52,855 nt of DNA from Rickettsiales bacterium (GCA_020054685.1 JAHXBS010000028.1:1-52855), one strand, 5' to 3'; numbered from the stretch's first letter, positions 37,949-47,345 are shown. Translations and numbers: made by a program. Notes: generated from the letters alone by a model not told the origin.

Positions 37949-39091
37949 ATGAATAAATCTGTATTAATAACAAAAGATCTTATTAAAGCTCATAATTTAA
38001 CAGATCAAGAATATCAAAAAATTATTACTATCCTAAATAGAGAGCCTACAATAACCGAGCTTGGTATTTTTGGTGCAATGTGGAGTGAGCATTGTTCTTA
38101 TAAATCAACAAAAAAATGGCTCAAAACTATGCATGTAGATGAGCCTTGGGTAATTTGTGGCCCTGGAGAAAATGCTGGAATTATTGATATTGGTGATGAT
38201 GATGCAATTATTTTTAAAATGGAGAGCCATAATCATCCATCTTATATTGAGCCTTATCAAGGTGCTGCTACTGGAGTTGGAGGTATTATGAGAGATATTT
38301 TTACTATGGGTGCTCGTCCTATAGCAAATTTGAATTCACTTAGATTTGGTGATTTTAATCATAGTAAGACTAAATATCTTGTTAATGGTGTTGTTGCTGG
38401 AATTGCTGGATATGGTAACTCTATGGGGGTGCCAACAGTAGGTGGTGAAACTACATTTGATAAAAGCTATAATGGCAATATATTAGTAAATGCAATGTGC
38501 GTTGGTCTTGCTTCAAAAAAGAAGATATTTTATTCAGCAGCTAATGAAGTTGGAGCTATAGTAGTTTATGTTGGTTCTAAAACTGGTAGAGATGGGATAA
38601 ATGGTGCAGTTATGGCCTCAGATGAGTTTAAAGAAACTGATGAAGATAAAAGACCTACTGTCCAAGTTGGTGATCCTTTTATTGAAAAATTACTTTTAGA
38701 AGCATGTTTAGAATTAATGAGTAAGGATTGTATTTTATCTATTCAAGATATGGGTGCTGCTGGACTAACATCTTCATCTTTTGAAATGTCGGGCAAGGGC
38801 GGAACTGGAATTGAATTAGAATTATCATATGTACCTCAAAGAGAGGATGGTATGACACCCTATGAGATCATGCTATCTGAAAGCCAAGAAAGAATGTTAA
38901 TGGTTATTAATCCAGATAAAAAAGATATTGCAAAAAATATTTTTGATAGATGGGGTCTTGATTTTGCAGTAATTGGTAAAGTTACAGATACAGGAAATGT
39001 TGTAGTTAAAATGAATAATGAGATATATGCAAATATACCATCATTACCTCTTTCTGAAAATTCCCCAGAATATGATCGCAAATGGCAATAA
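37949..39091 (+). CDS. purL: Phosphoribosylformylglycinamidine synthase, N-terminal half of a split PurL
   Basis: PurL makes FGAM from FGAR in the purine pathway, working with PurQ and PurS in alphaproteobacteria. This 380-residue frame is the first half: [39 protein letters not shown], the Mg/ATP region [18 protein letters not shown], and [14 protein letters not shown], finishing with SPEYDRKWQ and a TAA. In related organisms the chain continues through a linker to a second AIR-synthase-like repeat. Here it ends in that linker. The second half follows 22 bases on in another frame with its own ATG. Both halves look intact in all conserved positions, so they may work as two subunits. Confidence 0.88.
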   Translation: MNKSVLITKDLIKAHNLTDQEYQKIITILNREPTITELGIFGAMWSEHCSYKSTKKWLKTMHVDEPWVICGPGENAGIIDIGDDDAIIFKMESHNHPSYIEPYQGAATGVGGIMRDIFTMGARPIANLNSLRFGDFNHSKTKYLVNGVVAGIAGYGNSMGVPTVGGETTFDKSYNGNILVNAMCVGLASKKKIFYSAANEVGAIVVYVGSKTGRDGINGAVMASDEFKETDEDKRPTVQVGDPFIEKLLLEACLELMSKDCILSIQDMGAAGLTSSSFEMSGKGGTGIELELSYVPQREDGMTPYEIMLSESQERMLMVINPDKKDIAKNIFDRWGLDFAVIGKVTDTGNVVVKMNNEIYANIPSLPLSENSPEYDRKWQ

Positions 39092-39113
39092 ATTAATAAT
39101 ATATTTATAAAGA

Positions 39114-40136
39114 ATGTCTAATATTTTTGAAACTTTAATAAAATTAATATCTTCTCCAGATTTATCATCTAAAAAGTGGCTATATCAACAATATGATTCT
39201 TATGTGATGAATGATACTATTGATATTAAAAGTGATGCAGCAATTATAAGAGTTAGAGACACAAAAAAAGCTTTAGCATTAACATCGGATTGTACTCCAA
39301 GATATGTGAAAGCAAACCCAGAAATTGGGGCAATGCAAGCTGTTGTTGAGACATACAGAAATATATCTGCTGTTGGTGCAAAGCCATTAGCAATTACAAA
39401 TTGTCTTAATTTTGGCAATCCAGAAAAGCCAGAGATAATGGGTCAAATTGTAAGATCTATCAAGGGAATTACGAAGGCGTGTAAAGCGCTAAATTACCCT
39501 GTTGTATCAGGCAATGTTTCATTATATAATGAAACTGATGGAAGTGCAATTAATCCTACACCAACAATTGGAGGTGTTGGATTATTAAAAGATTTAAGTG
39601 TTAGGTCTGATATTAATTTTAAGAATGAGGGTGATATTATATATGTTATTGGTAAAGCATTGGGACATATTGATTGCTCATTATATCAAAGAGATATTTT
39701 GAAAAAAACCTCTAATAATGTTCCAAATATTGATCTTGAAGATGAAAAAAGAAATTCTGAATTTGTTAGAAAAATTATTCAAAAAAAATTAATAAATGCA
39801 TGTCATGATATTTCTGATGGAGGGTTATTAGTGTCTTTATTTGAAATGTGTACTAATAATATTGGTTTAAAATTAAATACTCGCAAATTACAAGATTTAC
39901 TAAAAATTCAAGATATAGAAGCTTTATTATTTGGAGAGGATCAGGCAAGATATATTATTGCAGTTAGTAAAGATAAATTTAGCGAATTTGAAGAATTAGC
40001 AAAATTTGAAGATATATTTTGTTGTAAAATAGCGCAAAATATTAAAGATAATATCATTTTTAATGATGAAACTATCAAGCTAAAAGAGCTAGAATTAGCT
40101 AATAATAAATTATTTGCTGATAGATTTTCAAATTAA
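39114..40136 (+). CDS. purL: Phosphoribosylformylglycinamidine synthase, C-terminal half of a split PurL
   Basis: This 340-residue frame opens with ATG (MSNIFETLIKLISSPDLSSK) and covers the C-terminal repeat: QQYDSYVMNDTI, SDCTPRYVKANPEIGAMQAV, NCLNFGNPEKPEIMGQIV, VVSGNVSLYNETDGSAI, TPTIGGVGLL, ACHDISDGGLLVSL and the end region LFGEDQARYIIAV. Nothing is missing compared with the second half of normal PurL. A frame stop (39108-39110) lies just before the ATG, so it cannot be read as a continuation of the first half without a frame change. The ATG is preceded by AAAGA, a weak ribosome binding site (ATAAAGAATG). Confidence 0.88.
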   Translation: MSNIFETLIKLISSPDLSSKKWLYQQYDSYVMNDTIDIKSDAAIIRVRDTKKALALTSDCTPRYVKANPEIGAMQAVVETYRNISAVGAKPLAITNCLNFGNPEKPEIMGQIVRSIKGITKACKALNYPVVSGNVSLYNETDGSAINPTPTIGGVGLLKDLSVRSDINFKNEGDIIYVIGKALGHIDCSLYQRDILKKTSNNVPNIDLEDEKRNSEFVRKIIQKKLINACHDISDGGLLVSLFEMCTNNIGLKLNTRKLQDLLKIQDIEALLFGEDQARYIIAVSKDKFSEFEELAKFEDIFCCKIAQNIKDNIIFNDETIKLKELELANNKLFADRFSN

Positions 40137-40213
40137 TTTATTATTAAATTTTTTAAATTAACTAAAATAGATAAATCTATAAATTTCCTTTAATTATTTG
40201 ATAATATTGGTTG

Positions 40214-42367
40214 ATGAATAAAAATTCAATTAAATATACCTCATTTGCACTTTCCATTTTGTCAAAGTTGCTGGGTTCAAACTTTCAAGTTCATGGAGTT
40301 GAAAAAATACCAAAAAAACCTGTATTATTCGTTTCAAATCATTTTACTAGAAGTGAAACTTTTTTCATACCTTATATAATAAACTCTAGAACATCAAGAC
40401 ATGTAAGATGCTTGGCGCATCATAGTTTATTTAATGGTAAATTAGGAGATTTTTTAGAATCTATTGGTGTTATATCAACAAAAGATAAAAATCGCGATAA
40501 AATTATAATTGGTGATTTAATTAGCGGAGATTTTGATTGGATGATTTACCCCGAAGGTAGAATGATAAAAAATAAAAGAATAGTTAAGAGGGGTTCATAT
40601 AGTTCTGTTGATTATAATAACGACATTAGAGTTAAGACTGGAGCTGCTGTTTTGGCTCTTAAATCTCAAATATATCGTAGTCAATTAATAGATGCATATA
40701 ATAACGATAAGAAATATATATTAAATCAATTTCAAGAGGATTATAATATATTATATAATCATAATATAATTGACATAGATACTAATATAGTTCCTTTAAG
40801 TGTTACATATTACCCGATGAGGCCAGGTAAAAATATAATAAAGAAAATATTATTAAAATTATTCAAAGATATTCCTGATAAGATATCTGAAGAGCTTGAA
40901 ATAGAAGGTAATTTATTAGTAAATTCAGAAATTGATATATATTTTGGTGATCCTATATCTGTTAAGGACTATATAAAAAATATAAATAATTCTATAAGTC
41001 AAATTCCAATTATTGGTAATTTGCTAAAATCTAACCTAGTAATAAAATATTACCGCCAAAAATTAACAAATAATTTTATGAGTGATATATATAATAATAT
41101 TGAAATTAATTTCGATCATATTTTTGCAACAGTTATTAATCATTTAGATAAAAAAATAATTCCAATTAGTAAAATTAAGCAGTTAATTTTCTTATCAAGT
41201 TATAATCTATCTAAAATTGCAAGATATAGAATTAATGATAGTTTAAAGTTTGAAAATATATTAAAAATTTTTACAGATGAAAATGATGATATATTTCAAG
41301 AAATTTTACAATTAGCAATTTCGCAAAAAATAATAAAGCAATTAGATGATAAAATAGAAATAGATTTTGATGTAAAAATTATCAATAATAATTTTAACAG
41401 TGTTAGGATAGAAAATTCACTCAAAGTTGTGGCAAATGAGTTTATGATGATTTCAAAAGCTCATGATATAGTTAGGAGAACAATAGAAATTAGCTTTAAG
41501 GATTGTTCAAAATTATTTGCAAAAAGATTGATAGAATATAATTTAGAAGAGTATAATAATGATTATAATAAATATTATGATTCTAAATTATCTAAGGAGA
41601 TTTCAGTAGGAAGACCAATATTTATAGACTCAAATTCAGAAATTTCAGTATTGCTAATTCATGGCTATAAGTCGGCACCAAAAGAAGTTGAAGAATTAGC
41701 AAAAAATTTACATAGTAATTTTAATTTTAAGATATATGCAATTAGATTAAAAGGGCATGCTACTTCGCCAATTAATATAAGAGATATAAAATGGTGTGAC
41801 TGGTATCAAAATGCAAATATCGGATATACAATGTTGAGTGCAATTTCTCAAAAAATTATTATAATAGGGTTTTCGACTGGGGGATTATTATCATTACTTT
41901 TATCATCTAACAAAAATATCAATAGCAAAATTAATGCAATAATATCTATAAATTCAGCACTAAAATTAAGAGATATTAGATCGCACTTAGTTAAAGGAAT
42001 AAATTTATGGAATGATATATTAAAATCATTTCAGATCAGTAAAGCAAGATTAGAATATATTGAAAATATACCTGAAAATCCTGATATAAATTATTCAATT
42101 AATTATTTGCATGGCGTTGAGCAGCTTGAAATTTTAATGAAAAAAGTTGATGACTCATTAATAAAAATTAATAATAATACTTTGATACTTCAAGGAGATA
42201 ATGATCCAGTAGTTAATCCAAAAAGCGCAGAGATAATATATAATAAAATTTCAGGAAATAAAATATTAAAATATATTAAAGCAAATAAACATGTTATAAT
42301 TAGCGGTAATAATCAAAAAGAGTCATTCAAAGTCATTAATGAATATATCTCAAAATTAAATCTTTAA
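40214..42367 (+). CDS. Acyltransferase (PlsC-like) fused to an alpha/beta hydrolase
   Basis: The 717-residue protein has two enzyme domains. Residues about 20-270 resemble glycerolipid acyltransferases: VLFVSNHFTRSETF with the catalytic His about 43, MIYPEGRM (about 111-117), VKTGAAVLAL and NIVPLSVTYYP. The usual HX4D is HX4E here (His43, Glu48). A linker of about 200 residues without clear family follows. Residues about 475-717 form a lipase-like hydrolase: LLIHGYKSAPKEVEELA (His483 in the HG oxyanion motif), IRLKGHATSP, nucleophile Ser554 in GFSTGG, Asp664 in GDNDPVV and His693 in NKHVII. The fold recalls monoacylglycerol lipases and carboxylesterases. Both activities on one chain suggest membrane lipid remodelling (deacylate and reacylate), which is an inference. 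The in-frame TTG at 40211 gives only one extra residue. Confidence 0.78.
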   Translation: MNKNSIKYTSFALSILSKLLGSNFQVHGVEKIPKKPVLFVSNHFTRSETFFIPYIINSRTSRHVRCLAHHSLFNGKLGDFLESIGVISTKDKNRDKIIIGDLISGDFDWMIYPEGRMIKNKRIVKRGSYSSVDYNNDIRVKTGAAVLALKSQIYRSQLIDAYNNDKKYILNQFQEDYNILYNHNIIDIDTNIVPLSVTYYPMRPGKNIIKKILLKLFKDIPDKISEELEIEGNLLVNSEIDIYFGDPISVKDYIKNINNSISQIPIIGNLLKSNLVIKYYRQKLTNNFMSDIYNNIEINFDHIFATVINHLDKKIIPISKIKQLIFLSSYNLSKIARYRINDSLKFENILKIFTDENDDIFQEILQLAISQKIIKQLDDKIEIDFDVKIINNNFNSVRIENSLKVVANEFMMISKAHDIVRRTIEISFKDCSKLFAKRLIEYNLEEYNNDYNKYYDSKLSKEISVGRPIFIDSNSEISVLLIHGYKSAPKEVEELAKNLHSNFNFKIYAIRLKGHATSPINIRDIKWCDWYQNANIGYTMLSAISQKIIIIGFSTGGLLSLLLSSNKNINSKINAIISINSALKLRDIRSHLVKGINLWNDILKSFQISKARLEYIENIPENPDINYSINYLHGVEQLEILMKKVDDSLIKINNNTLILQGDNDPVVNPKSAEIIYNKISGNKILKYIKANKHVIISGNNQKESFKVINEYISKLNL

Positions 42368-42391
42368 AATGTAACAATTAAAGTTGATTTT

Positions 42392-42400
42392 TGCTATAAT
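42392..42400 (+). promoter_or_regulatory. virB10: Candidate extended -10 promoter ahead of virB10
   Basis: TGCTATAAT is a perfect extended -10 (TG-N-TATAAT) about 107 bases before the virB10 ATG, in the 139-base gap after the acyltransferase-hydrolase gene. No good -35 is needed with an extended -10. It implies a leader of about 100 bases with a small inverted repeat (TTCAATGAATTATTGA). Chance matches are frequent in DNA this AT-rich, hence the moderate score. Confidence 0.4.
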
Positions 42401-42506
42401 CTAATATTTTGCAAATTTAATCTTGAAATTTTATTGTGAGAGGCTGAGTATTTTAAATAATTCAATGAATTATTGAGCATAATAAACTAAGTTATTTTTA
42501 TTAAAA

Positions 42507-43913
42507 ATGAAATCTAAAATAACAAATAATCAAGAAATTGATGATAATCTTGAAGATATAGATGAATCTGAAATAGATGTAAAACCTATTGGACCATCAA
42601 TATCAACCGGCAAGAAAGGTAAATTATTTTTAATAATAATATCTGCCGCTCTTATTTCTTTTGTTATATATATTTTTTTCTTTTCCGGGGATGGTCAGGT
42701 AGTTCAAAATATTGAGCCAGTATTTATTGCAAAACCCAAAAATGTTGCTGAAAGTGAAACTGGACTTTCTCCTTTTGAATTAGAGGAGGGCTATGATTTA
42801 ATAGGTGAAGAAGAGGCTTCGGGGTTAATTGAGGCGCCTCCAGTTCCTGAAATCCCAGTATTGCCAGGTATGCCAGATAGTGATGATGATAGCGATATTT
42901 CTAAAATAATTGATGAAGCTGAATTGCAAAATCAACAAAAAGATCAAGAAAAAAAGGCTAATATAACTAAAAATGAAGCAAAATCACCTAATAATGATAT
43001 TCTTAATATATTAAAGCCTCAATTAAATAATAATAAAGAATCTAATAATATTAACGTAACTAGAGATGAATTAGCGCCCTCGCCGTTACGTTCATTAGGG
43101 GCACTTGGTAAGGATTCTCGAATTATGGCAAATCTTAATCCAAGATATTCTCCTATTGTTGTATTTTCTGGTGCTTCTCAAGAAACTCCTGCTAGAAGTG
43201 TTGGTTATGAAAAAAATATAGTAAGTTTAAAACAAAATACCTTAAGTGAATTAAAAGAAAGTAGTACAGAAGTTAAGACAACAATAATAGCTGAAAGAGA
43301 AAATACCATTGCTCAAGGAAAGTTACTATCAGCAGTTTTAGAAACGGCAATAAATACTGAGATTCCGGGCTTTGTTCGTGCAATTATTAGTAGAGATGTC
43401 TATGGAGAAACTGGTAATAATGTTCTCATTCCTAGAGGATCAAGATTATTTGGGTCATATTCTAGTGAAGTTAAGAGAGGTCAGGGTAGGGTTGATATAT
43501 CTTGGACAAGGTTAATTAGACCTGATGGAGTTGATTTAGCAATTGATTTTAATGCGTCAGATCAATTTGGTCGCGCAGGTATTGATGGAAATGTAGATAA
43601 TAAATATCAGTCTGTGATTACAAATTCAATATTAACTAGTATATTAACTGTTGGTGGAGTTGCATTAGCAGAAGAGCTAATTAACACTAGCACTGCGACA
43701 ACTACCACAGTTGATCCAACTACAGGAACATCTACAACTACTGGAAGTGCATCAGATCAGGCAGTTTATGATGTTAGTAAAACAATCATTGATACGGTTG
43801 GAACTATATTAAAAAATCAAGTAAATACTGATCCTTTGATAACCGTTCCTCAGGGTTCAAAAATTATTGTAATTGTTAATTCAGATATTAATGTACCAGA
43901 TCTAATTAAATAG
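42507..43913 (+). CDS. virB10: Type IV secretion system protein VirB10 (TrbI family)
   Basis: VirB10 spans the periplasm, linking inner-membrane energy to the outer-membrane channel. The 468 residues begin with a cytoplasmic acidic tail (1-37) and one membrane helix (about 40-59, FLIIISAALISFVIYIFFF). A proline-rich stretch at about 105-125 (APPVPEIPVLPGMP) and a disordered Asn/Lys region come next. The C-terminal TrbI/VirB10 domain starts near 265: IAQGKLLSAVLETAINTEI, GFVRAIISRDVYGETGNNVL, IPRGSRLFGSYSSEVKRGQG, SWTRLIRPDG and VPQGSKIIVIVNSD. The antenna region contains a Thr-rich low-complexity loop (TSTATTTTVDPTTG). virB8, virB9 and virD4 are not adjacent, so the rvh-like system is dispersed. 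It is followed 14 bases on by the PPDK regulator. Confidence 0.93.
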   Translation: MKSKITNNQEIDDNLEDIDESEIDVKPIGPSISTGKKGKLFLIIISAALISFVIYIFFFSGDGQVVQNIEPVFIAKPKNVAESETGLSPFELEEGYDLIGEEEASGLIEAPPVPEIPVLPGMPDSDDDSDISKIIDEAELQNQQKDQEKKANITKNEAKSPNNDILNILKPQLNNNKESNNINVTRDELAPSPLRSLGALGKDSRIMANLNPRYSPIVVFSGASQETPARSVGYEKNIVSLKQNTLSELKESSTEVKTTIIAERENTIAQGKLLSAVLETAINTEIPGFVRAIISRDVYGETGNNVLIPRGSRLFGSYSSEVKRGQGRVDISWTRLIRPDGVDLAIDFNASDQFGRAGIDGNVDNKYQSVITNSILTSILTVGGVALAEELINTSTATTTTVDPTTGTSTTTGSASDQAVYDVSKTIIDTVGTILKNQVNTDPLITVPQGSKIIVIVNSDINVPDLIK

Positions 43914-43927
43914 AACTATCACATTAT

Positions 43928-44749
43928 ATGTCTCAAAAAATTAATCTTCATCTAATTTCTGATTCAACAGGTGAAACCCTTAGCTCAGTTGCAAGAGCAG
44001 TATTATCTCAATTTGACGAAATACAGACAAATGACTTTATATGGTCATTAGTCAGAACTCACTCTCATCTTGAAAAAGTTATGGATGGTGTTAAAAAAAA
44101 TCCTGGTATAGTATTATATACTATTGTTAGGAATGATCTTACTGAAATCATTAAAAAAAAATGTTTTGAATTAAATATACCTTGCATATCTGTTTTATCA
44201 CATATTATAAGTGAATTTTCCAATTATCTAGAGATGGATGTTTCCTCTACAATTGGTAGGCAGCATTTACTAGATAATGAATATTTTATGAGGGTTGAGG
44301 CAATTAATTATACTATTAATCACGATGATGGTCAAGGAGCTTGGGATTTATATGATGCAGATATAGTAATAATTGGAGTTTCAAGAACCTCAAAATCACC
44401 AACATGCGTTTATTTATCATGTAGGGGTTACAAAGCTGCTAATATTCCTTTTGTTAAAATGGATCTTATTCCAGATTCAATTTATGAATTAAAAAAACCC
44501 CTAATTGTTGGGCTAACAATTGACCCAAATAAATTAATGCAGGTTAGAGAGAGTAGGTTAAAATATCTAAAACAGGATCTTGAAGGAGAATATGTTGATA
44601 TAGATTCAATAAAAAATGAATTAACTGAATCTCGTAAATTATTTAGTAAATTATCATGTCCAGTAATAGATGTTACTAAAAGTTCAGTTGAAGAAACCGC
44701 AGCAAAGATAATGCAGCTTGTTCAATCAAAAAAAATCAATAAAAAATAA
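43928..44749 (+). CDS. Pyruvate,phosphate dikinase regulatory protein (bifunctional kinase/phosphorylase)
   Basis: PDRP-type proteins switch PPDK on and off by ADP-dependent phosphorylation and phosphate-dependent removal on a threonine near the catalytic His. The 273 residues begin INLHLISDSTGETLSSVARA, the family start, and have the P-loop-like GVSRTSKSPTCVYLSCRG (about 155) and KAANIPFVKMDLIP. The length matches. It suggests that the cell uses PPDK to switch glycolysis and gluconeogenesis, as known in Rickettsiales and many other alphaproteobacteria. The PEP synthase regulator PpsR is a close alternative. The gene is in one run with virB10 (14-base gap). Confidence 0.93.
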   Translation: MSQKINLHLISDSTGETLSSVARAVLSQFDEIQTNDFIWSLVRTHSHLEKVMDGVKKNPGIVLYTIVRNDLTEIIKKKCFELNIPCISVLSHIISEFSNYLEMDVSSTIGRQHLLDNEYFMRVEAINYTINHDDGQGAWDLYDADIVIIGVSRTSKSPTCVYLSCRGYKAANIPFVKMDLIPDSIYELKKPLIVGLTIDPNKLMQVRESRLKYLKQDLEGEYVDIDSIKNELTESRKLFSKLSCPVIDVTKSSVEETAAKIMQLVQSKKINKK

Positions 44750-44931
44750 ATTAACCACCTTAATTTTTTTTAGATTTTGTATCAAATTTAAAAAAAACAC
44801 TTTTGTTTTAAAAATTTTCATTCAAAAACATACTATATTTTAAAAAAAATAAATTTTAAACAATAATACCATAAAATTTATAATTACAATCAATGAGCCC
44901 ATTTCAAAAACTGAAAAAACGAGATTAATTT

Positions 44932-46386
44932 ATGTCGAAAAATACTATACTTATTGTTGATGATGAGCCAACTCAAAGAAAAGTTCTCTCAAAATTTATT
45001 AGCGATCTAGGGCATGATCATTTAGTATGTTCTAGCGGTATGGAAGTTGTTGATTTCTTTATGAATAAGAAGGTCATAAATTCTATATCATGTCACAATG
45101 TAGATGTAATGTTGCTTGATCTATCAATGCCAGATGTTGATGGGTTAACAGTATTAAAGCAAATTGGTCCTATAAAGGGTGATTTACAAGTTATAGTATT
45201 GACAGCAAATAAAGATGTTTCGCTTGCAGTTGCTGCAATAAATTATGGTGCAATTGATTATATTGTTAAGGGTGAAAAAGACATATTTGCTCGCGTTACT
45301 GCATCTATTAATAATGCAATTGAAAAAAAGAATCTAAAATATCAAGTTTCACATTTGGCTCGAAAAGAAAAGGATCAAGTAGCATTCTCTGATATTATTG
45401 GTCAAAGCGAGGCTATATTAGGTCCAATAAAATTAGCCAAAAAAGCCGCTAATTCTTCAATCCCAATTCTTATTGAAGGCCCTAATGGTTGTGGTAAAGA
45501 ACTACTTGCTAGAGCTATACATGGCTCAAGTGCAAGATCTGGGAAGCCATTTGTTGTTGTTGAATGTGAAATGCTAAAAGCAAATAATGTTGAAGAAGAA
45601 TTATTTGGATCTGATAGAATTCTTGCTGATGGCATGACTAGAAATATTGGCAGATTAAGAGAGGCTAATAATGGAACAATATTTTTTGAAGATATTGACT
45701 ATCTTAAACCTGAAATTCAAACAAAATTACTTCACTTTATTCAAGAAGGTGAATTTATTCCAGTTTCTGGAAAATATCCTGTTCGCTCTAGTGTTAGAAT
45801 TATTTCTTCCGCAAATAAGGATTTATCTAAATTAGTTGCTCAAAAAAAATTCAGAGAAGATCTATTCTATAGATTGTCATCTTTTCCAATATTAGTACCT
45901 TCATTAAAAGATAGAGGCGAGGATGATATTAAATTACTTGCAGAAAATTTCTGTCGTAATTTTTCGATCAATGAAAATAAAAAAATTAAAAATATAAGCC
46001 AAGATGCTTTATATCTTTTATATAATTATGAATGGGAAGATAATATAAGACAATTAAGAAATTCTATATTTAGATCCGTTGTTTTATGTGATGATGCTGT
46101 GCTTGATGCTGAGCATTTTCCACAATTATTGAACAAAGAAAGCAATAGCATGACAAAAGCTAAGTCTGAGATTAAAAAAAATTCAGATATTAGTAGTGAG
46201 TTAATTGATATATTTGATGATGAGGGAAAGTGCAAAACAATAGAAATTATCGAAGAAGAAATCATTAGAAGATTGGTTGATATATATAATGGTAATTTAT
46301 CGGAAGTTGCAAAAAAATTAGATATTGGTAGATCTACTATTTACAGAAAACTTAAATTAATTAATGAAAACGAAAATAAGGGTTAA
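44932..46386 (+). CDS. NtrC/NtrX-family response regulator lacking the sigma-54 GAFTGA loop
   Basis: Receiver domain: residues 1-120, with acidic pair Asp10/Asp11 and phosphoacceptor Asp63 in LLDLSMPDVDGL. AAA+ domain: about 155-385, with Walker A GPNGCGKE (183-190). Fis-type helix-turn-helix at the end: YNGNLSEVAKKLDIGRSTIY. Where sigma-54 activators have ELFGHxxGAFTGA, this protein has ELFG (223-226) followed by SDRILADGMTRNIGR; the contact loop is absent. The Walker B pair is also changed from DE to ED (GTIFFEDI, Glu253/Asp254). It therefore probably cannot open sigma-54 promoters and may act as a DNA-binding repressor or sigma-70 activator. No histidine kinase is adjacent. Its 3' end overlaps the galU start by 23 bases. 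Confidence 0.88.
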   Translation: MSKNTILIVDDEPTQRKVLSKFISDLGHDHLVCSSGMEVVDFFMNKKVINSISCHNVDVMLLDLSMPDVDGLTVLKQIGPIKGDLQVIVLTANKDVSLAVAAINYGAIDYIVKGEKDIFARVTASINNAIEKKNLKYQVSHLARKEKDQVAFSDIIGQSEAILGPIKLAKKAANSSIPILIEGPNGCGKELLARAIHGSSARSGKPFVVVECEMLKANNVEEELFGSDRILADGMTRNIGRLREANNGTIFFEDIDYLKPEIQTKLLHFIQEGEFIPVSGKYPVRSSVRIISSANKDLSKLVAQKKFREDLFYRLSSFPILVPSLKDRGEDDIKLLAENFCRNFSINENKKIKNISQDALYLLYNYEWEDNIRQLRNSIFRSVVLCDDAVLDAEHFPQLLNKESNSMTKAKSEIKKNSDISSELIDIFDDEGKCKTIEIIEEEIIRRLVDIYNGNLSEVAKKLDIGRSTIYRKLKLINENENKG

Positions 46387-47254
46387 AACTGCAATTTTTC
46401 CTGTAGGTGGTCTTGGAACAAGATTTCTTCCTGCTACAAAATCTCTGCCAAAAGAAATGCTGCCAGTTCTTAGTAAGCCAATTATACAATATGCATTTGA
46501 AGAAGCAAAAGATGCTGGTATAGAAAAATTTATTTTTATTACTGGACGCAATAAAAATGCTATTAATAATCATTTTGATCACGCATATGAGTTAGAATCA
46601 AATCTTGATGCTAAAAGTAAAAATGACGAATTAAATTTGGTTAAAAATTGGCTACCTCAGGCAGGGCAGGTTGCTTTTATTAGGCAGCAAAGTCCCATGG
46701 GTTTAGGACATGCAATTTTATGTGCAAAAAATTATATAGCTAATAATGAGCCATTTCTTGTTATTTTGGCTGATGAAATGCATTTAGGACAGCTTGATAA
46801 TAAATATAACCTCTGTAAAGAGATGATAAGTCTTTATAATAATCTTGACAGTAAATCTAATATAATTTCAGTTGATGAAGTTGATAAAAAAGATGTTAGT
46901 AAATATGGTATTATTTCATCTAAGAAAGACTCGCTAATTGATTATATGGTTGAAAAACCTGATATTAATCAAGCCCCATCAAATATGGCAATTACTGGTA
47001 GATATATAATTCAACCAGAGATATTTAATTATCTTTCGCAAAAAAAAATTGGCAGAAATCAAGAAATACAACTGACAGATGCTATGAATGAAATGCTAAA
47101 AGCTGGTTCAAAATTTTATTATAAGAAAAATTGTCAAGATAGATTTGATTGTGGAAGTGTTTTAGGCTATCTTGAAGCAAATATTGCCTTTGCATTAAAT
47201 GACAAAGATCTAAAAAAAGATCTAGCTAGAATTGTTAGAAAATATAACATATAA
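46364..47254 (+). CDS. galU: UTP-glucose-1-phosphate uridylyltransferase
   Basis: GalU makes UDP-glucose for LPS or other glycans. The 296 residues have the nucleotide-binding FPVGGLGTRFLPATKSLPKE, IFITGRNKNAINNHFD, QQSPMGLGHAILCAKNYI, LVILADEMHLG, and the end RFDCGSVLGYLEANIAFAL. It starts inside the preceding regulator gene (23-base overlap) in a different frame, so it is likely co-transcribed and perhaps coupled. Confidence 0.96.
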   Translation: MKTKIRVKTAIFPVGGLGTRFLPATKSLPKEMLPVLSKPIIQYAFEEAKDAGIEKFIFITGRNKNAINNHFDHAYELESNLDAKSKNDELNLVKNWLPQAGQVAFIRQQSPMGLGHAILCAKNYIANNEPFLVILADEMHLGQLDNKYNLCKEMISLYNNLDSKSNIISVDEVDKKDVSKYGIISSKKDSLIDYMVEKPDINQAPSNMAITGRYIIQPEIFNYLSQKKIGRNQEIQLTDAMNEMLKAGSKFYYKKNCQDRFDCGSVLGYLEANIAFALNDKDLKKDLARIVRKYNI

Positions 47255-47286
47255 AAAAATTATAAATATATAACAAAACATTATAA

Positions 47287-47315
47287 TTGATTAGATTCTA
47301 TTTTTGAGGTATAAG
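47287..47315 (+). promoter_or_regulatory. Candidate sigma-70 promoter for the membrane protein at 47346
   Basis: TTGATT (47287-47292) and TATAAG (47310-47315) are separated by 17 bases and lie 31 bases before the ATG at 47346. This matches consensus well (4/6 and 5/6), and the position gives a short leader. AT-richness raises the chance of accidental matches. Confidence 0.4.
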
Positions 47316-47345
47316 TGATAATTATCCATATTAAATATATCAATT

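Noticed and set aside
44790-44830. AAAACA-CTTT-TGTTTT hairpin as a terminator after the PPDK regulator gene
   Set aside because: The stem is almost entirely A-T and short; in DNA of this composition it is not distinguishable from chance.
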